Source of the DNA: Periplaneta americana
Lineage: Eukaryota; Arthropoda; Insecta; Blattodea; Blattidae
Reading direction: 5' to 3'
Length of the DNA: 64,000 nucleotides
Assembly: GCF_040183065.1 (NCBI RefSeq)
Contig: NC_091121.1
Coordinates: forward strand, 61,102,287 to 61,166,286
Part shown: positions 31,300 to 43,430 of the stretch, one piece after another
Numbering within the stretch: position 1 is the stretch's first letter
How the letters are laid out: every line of letters begins with the position of its first letter
Position numbers and translations under genes: made by a program
The notes under the pieces: generated by a model
What the model was told of the DNA's origin: nothing
The model's input: only the letters and a program-made list of their open reading frames with translations
Database searches by the model: none

Positions 31300-33190
31300 A
31301 TTCAGAATTTGTTATATATTTGCCTGAAATATGAGAAAAATGTACCGTATTTGTGGAAGTTAATGTTTCACTTTACAAACTCAAAACCTTTAAAACATAC
31401 ACCCTATAGAAAGAAACAAAAATGTGAATTATTCGTATTTAAAACCATACAAATAAACATAGGCCCTGCATTAAAAATATCATTAAAACAGTAAATTCTA
31501 ATGTTAATAAAGTAACTAGTAAATATGTACGATTTAATTTAATTTTATATCCAGCTTAGATTAGTAGCAAAAAGACTGATATTAACAGTAATTACAGTCT
31601 TCTGTATAAAGTCTTCTGTAAGAGCTGAGAACAGAATGAAATAGCTCGCAATGCAGGATGCTGATACAAACCTGCACACACACACCGAAGTGACTTCTTA
31701 ATGCAGGTACAATCTTGTTCTAACACGTCCAAACATAAAATGCCATACCATAATATCTTGTCTGCTTTAAAACTTATATTGCGACCAAAATATTTTCTCA
31801 TTCTAAATACAAACCTTATTATCTTCAGTGATGAGATTTGCAGGTTCAAATCTGGTCGAAACTGATGAGTTTTTAAAGGTAGAATGGAAGAAAAGCTGGG
31901 TACACTGTTTCATAAATTTATCGTGTGTAACAAATGATCTGGGAACTTTGGTTCTAAGATTGACATTGAATAACATTATTAGGTTTTGTATTAAAATAAT
32001 TTTACCATCAAAATTAATGTTTATATTCAAATACATAGTTCACATTAGTCTTTCTTCTTTTAGGTACATTATTAGTAGACTGGGAATTATCTTTCTCTTC
32101 GCATTTTCTTTTCCTATAAAGTCTCATATATATTCTGCGCAACAGCTTCCATAGAGACATGTTTATCCGTGTGTGACATCACATGCTTGCAGTTAAGGTT
32201 ACTGCATCAAGCTCTCAGCATGAGTTGTGTAAGTCAAACAAAAATGGTCCTAACTCCTAAACTGTAAGAGCTGAATCAAAACTAGTCACATAAACCCTAA
32301 CAGTTGCATCAAAACAGGTAGCATTTCTAAAAAGGTCGCATTTATTAACGTATTTCACCCGAAAATGTCCCAATCTATCTTCTACAGTTTAGGCATAGCA
32401 AGTAGTTGAAAGTCTGTAAAATTAAGAAAATTATTACATGCTTTTGGGTTATTGTCTAAAGTCCAGGTATCCTCAACCTGGTGCTCTTTAAATGACATTT
32501 GGTGCTCTCGTCATGCAAGCAAAAAAGACCTAAATCATTAGGAAAAGCCGTGAAGAAGGTAAGGAGAGCAATTCCACACATAAATGAAGGTAAATGATGA
32601 AGAAATTGATTTATCAGGAGTTTCCAAGTCAGGCAAAATGAATATTGTTCAAAAGGAAAGAAACGAAGAGAAATAGAAAATAAAATAGTATTATTTTACC
32701 AGTAGGACGACATTACCTATCAGTTATCTAGAAAGAGAAATGTTCTGGCAGTAACGGATCCTGTTACTAGAGTTAAAAAAAAAAAGAGTCGTGAATAAAA
32801 ACGAATAATGCTCTTGCTGTAAGGGTGCTACTATTGTATTTTGTCCTTTTTCTCTAACATATTTCATTAACTTATGTTCTTACTTACTATTCTTTACTGT
32901 CTAATGTACCTTTAAAATTCGTTTCATGTGCATATCTTGTTCTATGTCTTTTACCTTTATTGTTTTATGTAATTTTAAAATTATTAATGTTTCCTGTGCG
33001 TGTCTTTGTTTTGTACACTTTATCTTTTCACAGTCATTTTTAGTGGTAGTTGAATAAAGTTATTCAGAATAACAGAAGTTCTAATTTGTGAAAATAGTAA
33101 CTGTATGAATGAGTTATGTGAAAACTGCAGTGATGAAAACAGATAATTATTTTTAGCCTATTTCAAAGAGAGGAGTTGATTAAGCCTTCT
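31300..33190. other. Intergenic, nothing recognised
   Basis: AT-rich with short open frames (up to about 108 codons at 31,828) lacking domain similarity. Confidence 0.45.
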
Positions 33191-33199
33191 GTATTAAGG

Positions 33200-34400
33200 C
33201 AGTAAGAAAACTTGTGATGATTTTTACATGGAACAAGGAATTGGTTTCGAAAATTAATGATCAGCTGCATTATTTTAAGAGGCATTTATGTGTAAAGAGC
33301 ATTCAGTCACCTTATTTTGAAAAATGCAAAACCGAAGTGGAAAATTATGAAGGCGTATTGCAAATAGATTTCATCAAAAACTACTCCCTCGCTTCACAAG
33401 ATGTAATTCAGTCAGCTCATTGCAGCCATAGGCAAGTAACATTATTCACAGCTGTTGCGTGGCTCCATAACAAGAGAGGATAATTTGTGATAGTGAGTAA
33501 TGGTATGGATCATAGCAACTTTGCTGTGTGGACTTTCTAATGGTTTTACAAAAACTGTTTCTCCCTAGATGCTGAATGAAATTTTTCAAGTTCTTGGAAA
33601 GACACAGTGGATGCTGTTGGAAGGAGGACAAAGCACAATGTTTGCATAGCTGTGAAGAGCTGACAGTACTCTGTAAATACACATGAGCAATTTTATGAAT
33701 GTGCCAAAATAGTAATGTCAGTAATGAGAATACTTTGACTAGCTGCATGTAAAATATAAACAAGGAATTAGAAGCAAAGAGATAGTCTGGCATTCTTCCA
33801 CTCCCAAATCTACAAAGTCTCTATCATTTTACACCCAAAAGAAATAAGAAATTACTAGTCAGACGACTACTACTTTGCCAAATCAACTCGTTACCATATT
33901 CCCCTCCTTGTCAGATAACTGTAAGTCTTCAAATTGGTGATTTGTTCTTGTTAAGCTGAAAAGTGGGAAGACATCACCACTTGAAAAGACATATTATGCT
34001 GAGTGTTTGATATCGAGGGCATCATATGAGAAGGGTATGTCAACAAATGCAGTGTTATTGAAATATTTTAATGGAACCTATTTATGTCTGAAAACAATTG
34101 TTTGAGAAGTACAATGGGCAAGAGGAACAATCAAAGAAAGTACACTGCTAAGTAAATAAGGATAGGAAAAATTATTCTATATTTAAATGTCTCTAATGTA
34201 AACTAGCAATTTTGTTGATATACCCTTCTGGCATGATGCCCTCGATATTATGAACGGTGAATAGAGACTCAACTACATGTATCCCAGTGGTAGTTGTACC
34301 TGGATTTGGCAGAAGTTAAGGACATTTCTTTAGAGGAAACTTCTGTAATTGTTTGTCTAATAAAACCACCTAATATGTCCAATAATCGTGGACAATTTTA
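33200..34400 (+). pseudogene. Probable transposon protein fossil
   Basis: VLQIDFIKNYSLASQDVIQS resembles the D-FSENY...QDE.Q..HW segment of an uncharacterised repetitive insect protein that I recall. Further downstream frames such as VSNGMDHSNFAVWTF and SVIVCLIKPPNMSNNRG fit a decayed continuation. Many stops. The family assignment is from memory and weak. Confidence 0.35.
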
Positions 34401-34428
34401 TTTTTAATTAAATGTTACTATTGTTATA

Positions 34429-34987
34429 CAGGGTGGATGTGAAATAACCTTGCAGATTTTCAGAGCGAATAGTTTATGTTGTATGTAAGAAAAAAATATA
34501 ATATCACATTTGTGGAAAGTTCATAGTTTTCTTTTTTTCAGAAAAAAAAAATATATTTTTTTCCCAAATGTTTAACAACCTCTTATTTCGTAACTATTGC
34601 GGGTAGGATCATGATTTTTGTCCATATCGATAGGGAATCTAATAAAGAATAATTATTTATCCCTCTTGTGTATTTCAATAGCATGGATGGTTTTCGTATG
34701 AATTTAATTTTAAAAACCTCTATTTCATGCTACTGCACAATGCAAACAGGTTGCAACAACGTTGAGGCAGAGAGCAGCTCATCTACTAAGACACACCAAG
34801 TTCGCTGACCTCTTACATCTGTATCACGAGTAGTGTGTTAGCGGCGATGTTGCCAGACTGCTGAAACTTCAAACTTAATGTTCTAATTAACCGTGCATTT
34901 AATCACAAAACATAATATAGGTTTTCTAGTCATATGATTGTACTCTATCGCCCCTTTCAATCTGCAAGGCATTTAACTTTCACCCTG
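34429..34987. mobile_element. MITE with CAGGGTG ends
   Basis: Left CAGGGTGGATGTGAAATAAC and CTTGCAG; right CTGCAAGGCATTTAACTTTC and ACCCTG. The inverted ends pair over about 27 bases with mismatches; TATA flanks both (34,425-34,428; 34,988-34,991). No coding capacity. Confidence 0.7.
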
Positions 34988-35740
34988 TATACTCTTCACA
35001 TGTACTTCTCCTTTATGGCAATTTATCATTTTTGTAAATCATGTATTTTTTTCAAGTTTTCCAGTTTGTTTTGTGAGTATGCAGAGTTCATTAATTTTGT
35101 AAAACTTCTATTGTATAATTTGTTTAGTTTCTCAATTTTTAAGTATTAATGATATTCATTTGAGTAAGTTACATGGTGTATGAACTGTAGGTCTAATGGC
35201 AAATGGCTGGACTGTAACATGTTTTGAAAATTCACTGTATATTAATTATTTAAAATCTGATTGTAAGCAATGTTGCCAAGTTATCCTTTAACATTTATGT
35301 AGAAGGAAAAAAATATGATACACTGTGAAATTGTGATAACTCACAGATTTTTATATGGTTGTTTCAAAGTGACATAGCCTTTTGTGTGTATCTGAACTGT
35401 AACAAGAACATTTTTCTTTATTTCTTGCATGTCCAATGATGACATGAAATTAAAAATATATCACAAACTAGACTAGACGCCAGTTCGGAAGGCGGTTGGC
35501 TGCTAGCGTTTGCGTCGAGAGAGACAGATAATGAGAAAAAGGCAATGTACAGCATTGCCACATCGTACTTCATGCGTGCGCGCAATATAAGTAGCTGAGG
35601 AGAAAATTTCAATTTTAAAAAGACAATAATGACCTTAGCTGTTGATTACTGCAAGCATGACAAACCTTTTATCAGAACATTATCAAATCTTACGTTCTAT
35701 TAATAATGCTTATACCAAGTTTTAAGATTTTTATGTGCGG

Positions 35741-36512
35741 TCTTCTTCTTCTTCTTCTTCTTCTTCTTCTTCTTCTTCTTCTTCTTCTTCTTCTTCTTCT
35801 TCTTCTTCTTCTTCTTCTTCTTCTTCTTCTTCTTCTTCTTCTTCTTCTTCTTCTTCTTCTTCTTCTTCTTCTTCTTCTTCTTCTTCTTCTTCTTCTTCTT
35901 CTTCTTCTTCTTCTTCTTCTTCTTCTTCTTCTTCTTCTTCTTCTTCTTCTTCTTCTTCTTCTTCTTCTTCTTCTTCTTCTTCTTCTTCTTCTTCTTCTTC
36001 TTCTTCTTCTTCTTCTTCTTCTTCTTCTTCTTCTTCTTCTTCTTCTTCTTCTTCTTCTTCTTCTTCTTCTTCTTCTTCTTCTTCTTCTTCTTCTTCTTCT
36101 TCTTCTTCTTCTTCTTCTTCTTCTTCTTCTTCTTCTTCTTCTTCTTCTTCTTCTTCTTCCTTCTTTCTTCTTCTTCTTCTTCTTCTTCTTCTTCTTCTTC
36201 TTCTTCTTCTTCTTCTTCTTCTTCTTCCTTCTTCTTCTTCTTCTTCTTCTTCTTTCTTCTTCTTTCTTCTTCCTTCTTCTTCTTCTTCTTCTTCTTCTTC
36301 TTCTTCTTCTTCTTCTTCTTCTTCTTCTTCTTCTTCTTCTTCTTCTTCTTCTTCTTCTTCTTCTTCTTCTTCTTCTTCTTTCTTCTTCTTCCTTCTTCTT
36401 CTTCTTCTTCTTCTTCTTCTTCTTCTTCTTCCTTCTTCTTCTTCTTCTTCTTCTTCTTCTTCTTCTTCTTCTTCTTCTTCTTCTTCCTTCTTCTTCTTCT
36501 TCATTCTTCTTC
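35741..36512. repeat. (TTC)n / (GAA)n array, about 770 bp
   Basis: Uninterrupted TTC from 35,741 to about 36,159 (roughly 139 units), then further TTC blocks broken by single extra C or T (CCTTCTTTC) to 36,512. Entirely pyrimidine on the plus strand except one A near 36,503. The long open frames of poly-Leu/Ser/Glu here are artefacts. Confidence 0.98.
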
Positions 36513-36517
36513 TCTTC

Positions 36518-36641
<124 letters not shown>

Positions 36642-36939
36642 TCACACAACTTTAATACGAAATGTATACGGTGTATTACTAGAAAAAATGATACCTACAC
36701 TATTTAAGTAGAAATTGTATTTAGGTCTATTTCTAGGCGCAAATTATTCTAGCTAGTTAAATACCATAAAACAATAACTACGAGTACCATGTTATATTGT
36801 CACATTTCGGTCACATTTAATATAAATTAGGATTTAATAAATATTCAGTACCTGGATTAATCGAAATCATTGATTCTCCCATCAGTTCCGTCAGATTCTC
36901 AGAGTCGGATTCTCGAAGGTAGCATATCTAATACTGTAC

Positions 36940-37150
36940 GTCGTAGCACACTTTTATTAAACTCATCTAATTCAGAGACTGTTTTCCATGACGAGGATGT
37001 TTTCCAGGAGAACGAAACGTGGCAGTTCCGCTCACATTAAAAGATTTGTTTCCTTCACTAACAATTCTTTGCACGGTTCGCAAACCCACACCACATGCTT
37101 CTGCAGTCATCCCTGCACATTGGCAATGTTGCGGCCAGCACCATGATGCC
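36940..37150 (-). pseudogene. Tc1/IS630-like transposase N-terminal fossil
   Basis: Minus from 37,110: MTAEACGVGLRTVQRIVSEG, TATFRSPGKHPRHGKQ, then across a stop EFNKSVLRRT-like residues. This is the HTH plus SPGK linker seen at the N-terminus of an insect IS630/Tc1-type transposase. Stops interrupt it and the DDE part is missing. Confidence 0.6.
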
Positions 37151-37469
37151 CAGCAGAGTTCTGCTCGTTAATGTTTTTAAAATAATTATACACCTTAAAC
37201 ACTATTTCCCGCGCCTGCCTGTGCAGTACTTGTCTTTTATAGAATCTCCTTCCATTTATTTATCTTACACATACACGGTATATATGTTAGTTTTACTTAT
37301 TCGATGTTTTAAAACACTCACACGTGAACAAAGTAACTCGAGAAGCACTTGTTACTGACTGATTCTGATTGGTTCTCCTGTTCAAGCTTGTGACGTCACA
37401 TGCCATACAGGCTACAGTGCATCTAGTAGCCATCTGCCTTCTGAATTGCCGTCTAGTCTAGTACTGTTT

Positions 37470-38226
37470 AAAGGCAATTAACACTTTTTTAAATCTTCCT
37501 TAGCAATGAAATTGAGGACCCTTAATGTGTGTAAATGTCTGACCATAACAATGACATGGCTGAAAAATTAATTTATGAGCTAATATATCTACTTGAAATG
37601 TATTGTAATCTTATTTTATTAAACATTTAGCATTAAAAATGTGGCACTGTTTCTTCTAATTTGTAAGTTAGTGATAATGTTGAAGTTAATGTATTAACAG
37701 TATATTACTACATGAACTTTAGAACACTCAGTGTACAAACTACTATTTTGCATGTCACTGATGCAGTGAGCTTGGATCCAAGAGCTGAACTGTGGGTCTT
37801 CTTGTCACTGGCCCAAGAGCAGGCTTGTATGAGTAAGACTGAGTCGGGTGTATATTATTCTTTTTCACACCTCATTGACTTTTTCTGCTCTTTCAAAACT
37901 GTCCTTTGGATATGAAATTAATGATGTACCAGTATTGTGATATTTCTGTTGACTATACAGATTATTATTACTGAAATATGAAACTACAATTCTGGTAAAA
38001 ATATCTGCTCACAATACAGATGACAGGGTCAACAGTATAATCTTCACAGTTACACGTCATATTTACGTCAAAACAGGAAAGGAAGGCTGATTACTTTAGC
38101 TGTGTCAAGTTATATAATTTACACATTTTCCATTAATTTATTTTCTTGCCAATGCAAACACATATTTAACATGAGTTATTTTATTAGAAATAGAGATTAA
38201 TAGCTAAACCAAAATCACTGACCAAG
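37470..38226. other. 3' flank of GTF3C3, nothing recognised
   Basis: AT-rich. GTF3C3 reads into it on the minus strand, so the 3'UTR and polyadenylation site should lie here. Confidence 0.4.
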
Positions 38227-40941
38227 TTAAATTACAATATAATTATCTATGTAACTACGTGCTATGTTGTATGCTCCAGTATTCATGTAAACCAGGTACA
38301 GATTGAATGCTGCTTCCTTCTTTAGGTCCAGTAGATGTGGATACTTTTCTAGGAGTGGAGATGTGAAGTTGAGTGCTTCTTTGTAGTGATATATTGCAGG
38401 TGGGAGGAGTCCTAATTGGTGGAAAGCACGACCAATGTTGTAATGCACCTCTTGGTAGCCTTCTTCTCCTCGAAATTGCTGATATTTCCACATAAAGGCG
38501 AGACCTTGAGTCACCAGAGAATGTTTTTTAGCTGAGAATTTTTGACATGCCATTTGAAATAGTGTCACTCCCAACAAGAAGGCTGAGAGTGGATCTGGAT
38601 TAGAACGAAATGTTGCAGCATATTCACTCAGTGCATACTTGTATGTCCCAGCCACGAGGCAATTATTCGCATGGAGAATAGTCAAAGCAGGATGGTTTGG
38701 ATGTCGAGCCAACAGTCGCATGAGGAATCGGTTATGCCGAACATCATCTGCCCGCTGAAGGACGAGATTGAATACATTCCATATCCTTGGAAATTTCATC
38801 TCTCTTGTGAGTTGATCTCTAGCAAGATTGTAACCATAGTAGGCATCACCACTGTAGAAACAGGCAAGAAGGCACAGAAATTCCATCTCACGTGCTTTCT
38901 CTGCATTGGAATAAAAGAGTTTTGAACCCATAGCAGAAAATGCTAGCCTCTGCAATAAACCAAATTTTCCAATCCTGTGACAAATTTCACACATCTCCCG
39001 AAAGAGAGCCCATTCCTCATCAACAGTCGGCGTATTCTTTCCAACTCCAAAATCTGGAGCATCAGTGTCAAATTGTGGTTCACCACGAGATGTTCGGATT
39101 TCTTTTAGAGCTTCTTTCTTCTTCTCCAAACGTCTCAATCGTGTAAGAGCATATAATTCGTCTCTATTACGAATTCGGACAAAATGTCTCGATAAAAGGA
39201 GCTGTCCAACAGCCAGAAACTCCTCTGTTCGTCCCTCTACTCCCTTCAGTAACATACATTTCTCATACAATAGTCCAGGCTCCAAAACTTCAGACTCTGC
39301 ATCTTGTGTAAGAACAGCCAAAGCTTCTTCTCCTCTACCCAAATCGTTTAACAATCCCGACAAAGTAATTCGAGCTTCCAAATGTTGAGGAGCCTGTTGA
39401 ACCACTACCTCATATGATGTTGCTGCTGCTTCCAGTTGTCCACAAGCTTTCAGACATTCAGCCTGTCTCAACCACACTGCTGCTAAACTATAATTGTCAC
39501 TATCTACCAGTGGGTTCAACAGTCTAAGAGCATCTTCATATCTTTCCTCACTCATCAAAGCTTCAGCCACATCCAGATACAGATCACCAGCTTCTTCTGG
39601 ATTTTCTCCTTCTAATGGTTCTAACAGTTCATCCAACAAATGAAAGGCTTTCAGATGAATGAATACAATCGTAAGTTTAACGTGAAGATCAATTGCCAGT
39701 GAATTTGGTAATGTGCAACTCTGTATCTTAAATGGGGGGTCTGTACCGTCATTAAGTGTTTCTGCTTCAACTTGAATGGCACAATGTTGTATCAGTATCT
39801 CGAGACAACGGGAATATTCCTTCTGACTAAGTAATAACTCAAGCATCAGATTAACATCTTCTGATTTAACGAGATGAGGAACTTTCTGAAATGCAACTTC
39901 CATTGTTTCTTTAGCTTTAGCCAACTCTTTGTCTTCATGAAATTTGCATGCTAGCATCTTGGCTATTTCGACAACATCTGAACCTTGCTCTGGTGTAAGC
40001 AAAGACAGGAGTCTTTGATAACCTCTGAGAGCAGTTTTCCTGTCTCCAATCTGCTCCAACAACATTCCTCTCTTCATATGGATTTCTATATTGCTAGGAT
40101 CTGCAGCAATAGCTTTAGAATAACACGTGATAGCTTGCTTCATGTCACCCTGTTCTTCAGACATCACTGCCAGACGAATCCATTGCTCCACATCATGTGG
40201 ACTTAAATGTGCTGCTATCAGTGCAAACTGCAGTGATTTGTCAGGAGCACCCAACTCTTCATACAACACTGCCAAAGTCTGAAATGGCTCTGGAGCTGTG
40301 GGAACTTGACGAATAATTTCTAAGCACATTTTAACTGCTAGCTCTCTTTCACCACGAGCATACCGTAGATTTGCTTCTCCCATTAATCCCTGAAGAGCAG
40401 GTGGAAGGATTCTTCGTCTTTTCCTCACACCATCTCCAGCACTCCGTCTTCTTGCCTTCAGTTTACTGGACTCTTTCACTTCCTTTTCGAATGCATCTGC
40501 TGCTGATGTTGTTGGAAGAGATGCCATAAAGTGAGCATCAGTACCATCATCAACATTTCCTTCCATTAGGGCTGCATATTCACTAAATGTCAGTTCTCCA
40601 TTCAGGAACCTGTTCGTAAGGTCATGTTCTTGTTCCTTTGTCATATCTTCATTCTCTACATACTCAGAAAAATGTTGCTGCTCCCCACGATCTAAATCTG
40701 AATCAGAATCAAAATCTTCATCTATTACCAGTTTATCATCGTCATCTTTTACTTCACTCTCATCCATATTCACAGTGAGGGCTTCTACAAAAGCATTTGA
40801 ATGAATAATTTCTAAGTCATCTTCATTATTTTCCTCCATCATTATAGCACCATGAGGATCTACTGCAGCTTCCATTTCTAGCACAACTGGAATGACTTTC
40901 AGCTCATCATACTGCAGACACTCTGGTTCTTTGTCAGACAT
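38227..40941 (-). CDS. GTF3C3: General transcription factor 3C polypeptide 3 (TFIIIC102)
   Basis: TPR subunit of the A-box-binding tau-A part of TFIIIC, which recruits TFIIIB to tRNA and 5S rRNA genes in the nucleus. The frame is open for 904 codons, close to the roughly 890 residues of vertebrate GTF3C3. Layout from MSDKEPE: acidic N-terminus (residues 34-85, DDDDKLVIDEDFDSDSD), a short conserved segment LTNRFLNGELTFSEYAALM, a basic KARRRSAG...KRRR stretch about 162-177, then tandem TPRs from about 185 (ALQGLMGEANLRYARGE; CYSKAIAADPSN) to the C-terminus (YHYKEALNFTSP). I chose the ATG at 40,941 over the one at 40,962 because a good acceptor (TTGTTTTTGCAG) ends at 40,951, placing the upstream Met in an intron. 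The coding part is uninterrupted, unlike LIG4 beside it: either ancestral or a functional retrocopy. Confidence 0.93.
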   Translation of the reverse strand: MSDKEPECLQYDELKVIPVVLEMEAAVDPHGAIMMEENNEDDLEIIHSNAFVEALTVNMDESEVKDDDDKLVIDEDFDSDSDLDRGEQQHFSEYVENEDMTKEQEHDLTNRFLNGELTFSEYAALMEGNVDDGTDAHFMASLPTTSAADAFEKEVKESSKLKARRRSAGDGVRKRRRILPPALQGLMGEANLRYARGERELAVKMCLEIIRQVPTAPEPFQTLAVLYEELGAPDKSLQFALIAAHLSPHDVEQWIRLAVMSEEQGDMKQAITCYSKAIAADPSNIEIHMKRGMLLEQIGDRKTALRGYQRLLSLLTPEQGSDVVEIAKMLACKFHEDKELAKAKETMEVAFQKVPHLVKSEDVNLMLELLLSQKEYSRCLEILIQHCAIQVEAETLNDGTDPPFKIQSCTLPNSLAIDLHVKLTIVFIHLKAFHLLDELLEPLEGENPEEAGDLYLDVAEALMSEERYEDALRLLNPLVDSDNYSLAAVWLRQAECLKACGQLEAAATSYEVVVQQAPQHLEARITLSGLLNDLGRGEEALAVLTQDAESEVLEPGLLYEKCMLLKGVEGRTEEFLAVGQLLLSRHFVRIRNRDELYALTRLRRLEKKKEALKEIRTSRGEPQFDTDAPDFGVGKNTPTVDEEWALFREMCEICHRIGKFGLLQRLAFSAMGSKLFYSNAEKAREMEFLCLLACFYSGDAYYGYNLARDQLTREMKFPRIWNVFNLVLQRADDVRHNRFLMRLLARHPNHPALTILHANNCLVAGTYKYALSEYAATFRSNPDPLSAFLLGVTLFQMACQKFSAKKHSLVTQGLAFMWKYQQFRGEEGYQEVHYNIGRAFHQLGLLPPAIYHYKEALNFTSPLLEKYPHLLDLKKEAAFNLYLVYMNTGAYNIARSYIDNYIVI

Positions 40942-41386
40942 CTTGAAGATCTGCAAAAACAAGATATAGTCTGCATCTAACTGTCCTTTCTTTCTTCAAA
41001 TTCATAATAAAACAAAAAATAAGGTGGACTGAAGTGTCAGCTAGTTTTCATTGTCAAATAGCTGGCAGTTCCATCTGACAGCCTGCCAACTTTACAGTAA
41101 CTTCTAATCATTATTCCTTCATTAATTTTACTTCACTTAAAAAAATACTGCATTCATTTAAAATAGTGTTTTATTTTATAGATTGTTGTTTAGTTATCAA
41201 ATACTTTTAGAGAGTTGTGGAAGGAGATGTTTCAAACATTTACAATTCCTTATTTGTACCATCTTTAGGACAGATAGTCTTATAAATAAAGCGTACATAA
41301 CAAACTCTAAACGTTATTCAGTAACCTGAAAAGATACAGCTATTTGGACTAATTGTGTCATACCAGTCAGACTTAAAAACAAACTA
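40942..41386 (-). other. GTF3C3 5'UTR remnant and probable 5'UTR intron
   Basis: A splice acceptor (TTTTTGCAG) at 40,951-40,959 precedes nine bases and the start codon. AT-rich sequence follows to the MITE at 41,387. I cannot place the first exon or the promoter. Confidence 0.45.
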
Positions 41387-41671
41387 TAGTAGAGTCCCAA
41401 TTATCTGGACTATACAAGTCGAGGGAAATCAAGACAATAAAAAAATTCAGATAATATGGAGGGTGAGAGTGCTATGTTCTTTTTATCCTGTAATCATAAA
41501 GGGACAAAAGTCAGATCCAGTAATATAAAAATACATTACTCACACATAATAAACGGGTCTTTACTCATAACACGATACAGTATGTAACTGAGTTCAAAAA
41601 TCAGTACCATACTGTACAATAGGCCTACATACTTAAAAAAAAAAGGAGAATGGATAATCAGGATTCTACTG
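41387..41671. mobile_element. pogo MITE with TA duplication
   Basis: TAGTAGAGTCCCAATTATCT and GGATAATCAGGATTCTACTG are pogo-type inverted ends flanked by TA (41,385; 41,672). 285 bp, non-coding, just upstream of GTF3C3. Confidence 0.8.
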
Positions 41672-42329
41672 TAATTCTGGAACTTGTGCTATTTTAATTT
41701 TATAATGCAGAAAAATATCACGTAATCTGTTAAAATCAATAAGATAAAGGAAATTTTTTAAACACCAATTCACTATCCAGCTTTAGATCATTACATCCTA
41801 CTAGCTTAATGTGAACACCTTCTCACTTTGTTTGTTTACTACTTTGTTTTTAGGAATCCTCTGACACGTTGTCCTGCAGAGATATTTGCAGCCTCAATAA
41901 GAAAAATAGACTGCAGAGACATCTTTTCACAAATGAGGGAACTCTGCAGGTAGAGGAGCTATGAAGACGTTGGGGGACATGCTTTCTTGACCTCGACACT
42001 ACTGTATGGTTGTCCCCGTTAAGGGAGGACGAATTTGATTCGCTCCCCCAACAATCGTTTTTACGGCTAAACCTGGAATCGCGTCACTGTGTCAGTGTGC
42101 ACCTGGAGATACTTCTGGTACAGTTGGATGCTATATTTAGTCAGTAATGGCTTCAACAATTGCAAATTTATGGCAAGGATACATTATTGGGTTTTCCGAT
42201 GCTGCAGTTACAGCTTTTCAATGATCGTAAAACGATGTAAAGTGAAAATTATTACCATAAGTAGCCTATGTCGTGTGTGAACAGTATAACACTGCTACAC
42301 AAAATGGATTCCCACCTCAAGCACAATCT

Positions 42330-42860
42330 GGGAAAAAATTAACGAGACAAAGGACGCAACCCATACGAAAAACAGCAGTAGTGATCAAGGTGAGGGCAAC
42401 ATCAACATAAAGAAGCATCGCCAACCGCACTGGAACATCTAAAGACACAGTTTATCTCATAATCCATGAAAATTTTGATCTAGAGCAGCGACATAAAGCA
42501 CGTGGACATGTGTTAAAAGAGCAGCACCTCAGAGAATGCTTCACCAATGCTAGAAAACTGTATGAATGCCACCTGGCAGGTGAAAAGTGGCAATGGGTGG
42601 TTTCTCTGGATGAGGCAAGGATTTATCTAGATGATGATGCAAATAAAATTTACTACCATCCAATGGACTGAAAGGATGCTCCAACTTCATCCGGGAAAAA
42701 GAAAGAAAAGTTTTGCAAGGGGTTCATGGTAGTTGTAGATTATTGCGTTCAGGGCCTACTCAAGATTCAAAGAGTTGCCAAAAATGTAAAGATAAATTCA
42801 GCCTACTTCCAAGAGAATGTAATACTTGGCAAGCACCTGCCTGTAAAGACACTATATCAC
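42330..42860 (+). pseudogene. Tc1/mariner-type transposase fossil
   Basis: Frame pieces RSIANRTGTSKDTVYLII (HTH), ECFTNARKLYECHLAGEKWQ, WVVSLDEARIYLDD (first catalytic Asp region) and FMVVVDYCVQGLLKIQ, then KINSAYFQENVILGKHL. A stop follows HPMD. The second catalytic Asp segment (QDGAPSH-like) was not found. Confidence 0.65.
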
Positions 42861-42879
42861 TGAAATGGCATGGCATTTC

Positions 42880-43430
42880 GAAATGCAAACATGTTCCTAA
42901 ACGTTATTTCATCATGTTCATTGGTGAATTATTTCAACTTTTTCAGGTACAGACCCTGATATTAAAATTGGAAGATCATTTTTTAATTAGCATCCACTAT
43001 GTTTTTTCGCTTTCTGCCTTGTCTCATAATATTTGTGCATGTAGCTATTCATCATGAAAATGTCAAATACTTAACTAAACTAAATTCTCTTTCTGAGGTT
43101 TTGACTAATTTTCCATCCTTGCCCAAAGAAATTCTTTCTAAATTTTCTTGTGACATTCAAAGTGAAACATGGATGAGAAAAATTTCTGAAAAAATGCAAA
43201 AATATGGGCTACCTCAACACATGACGCATTCAATGTAGAAACATCAATAAAATTACTTACTGTCAGTGAACATTATGATGAATAAGGTAAACTTAAATTT
43301 GATAGAGTTAAATGATTCAACTCCTGGGTCGTTCCTCAAAACAGTTTCAGGTAACCAAGCAAAGGTGTTCAAGCTGAATGCAGAAGACATTAAATTTCAT
43401 ATGCAAGTTTTGATCAAATAAAAGCCATTC
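42880..43430 (+). other. Unassigned decayed open frames
   Basis: NVKYLTKLNSLSEVLTNFPS, LPKEILSKFSCDIQSETWMR and, in another frame, PGSFLKTVSGNQAKVFKLNA have coding-like composition but I do not recognise them. Possibly another transposon. Confidence 0.3.

Noticed and set aside
31828..32154. 108-codon open frame in AT-rich intergenic DNA
   Set aside because: No recognisable domain and overlapped by equally long frames on the other strand.
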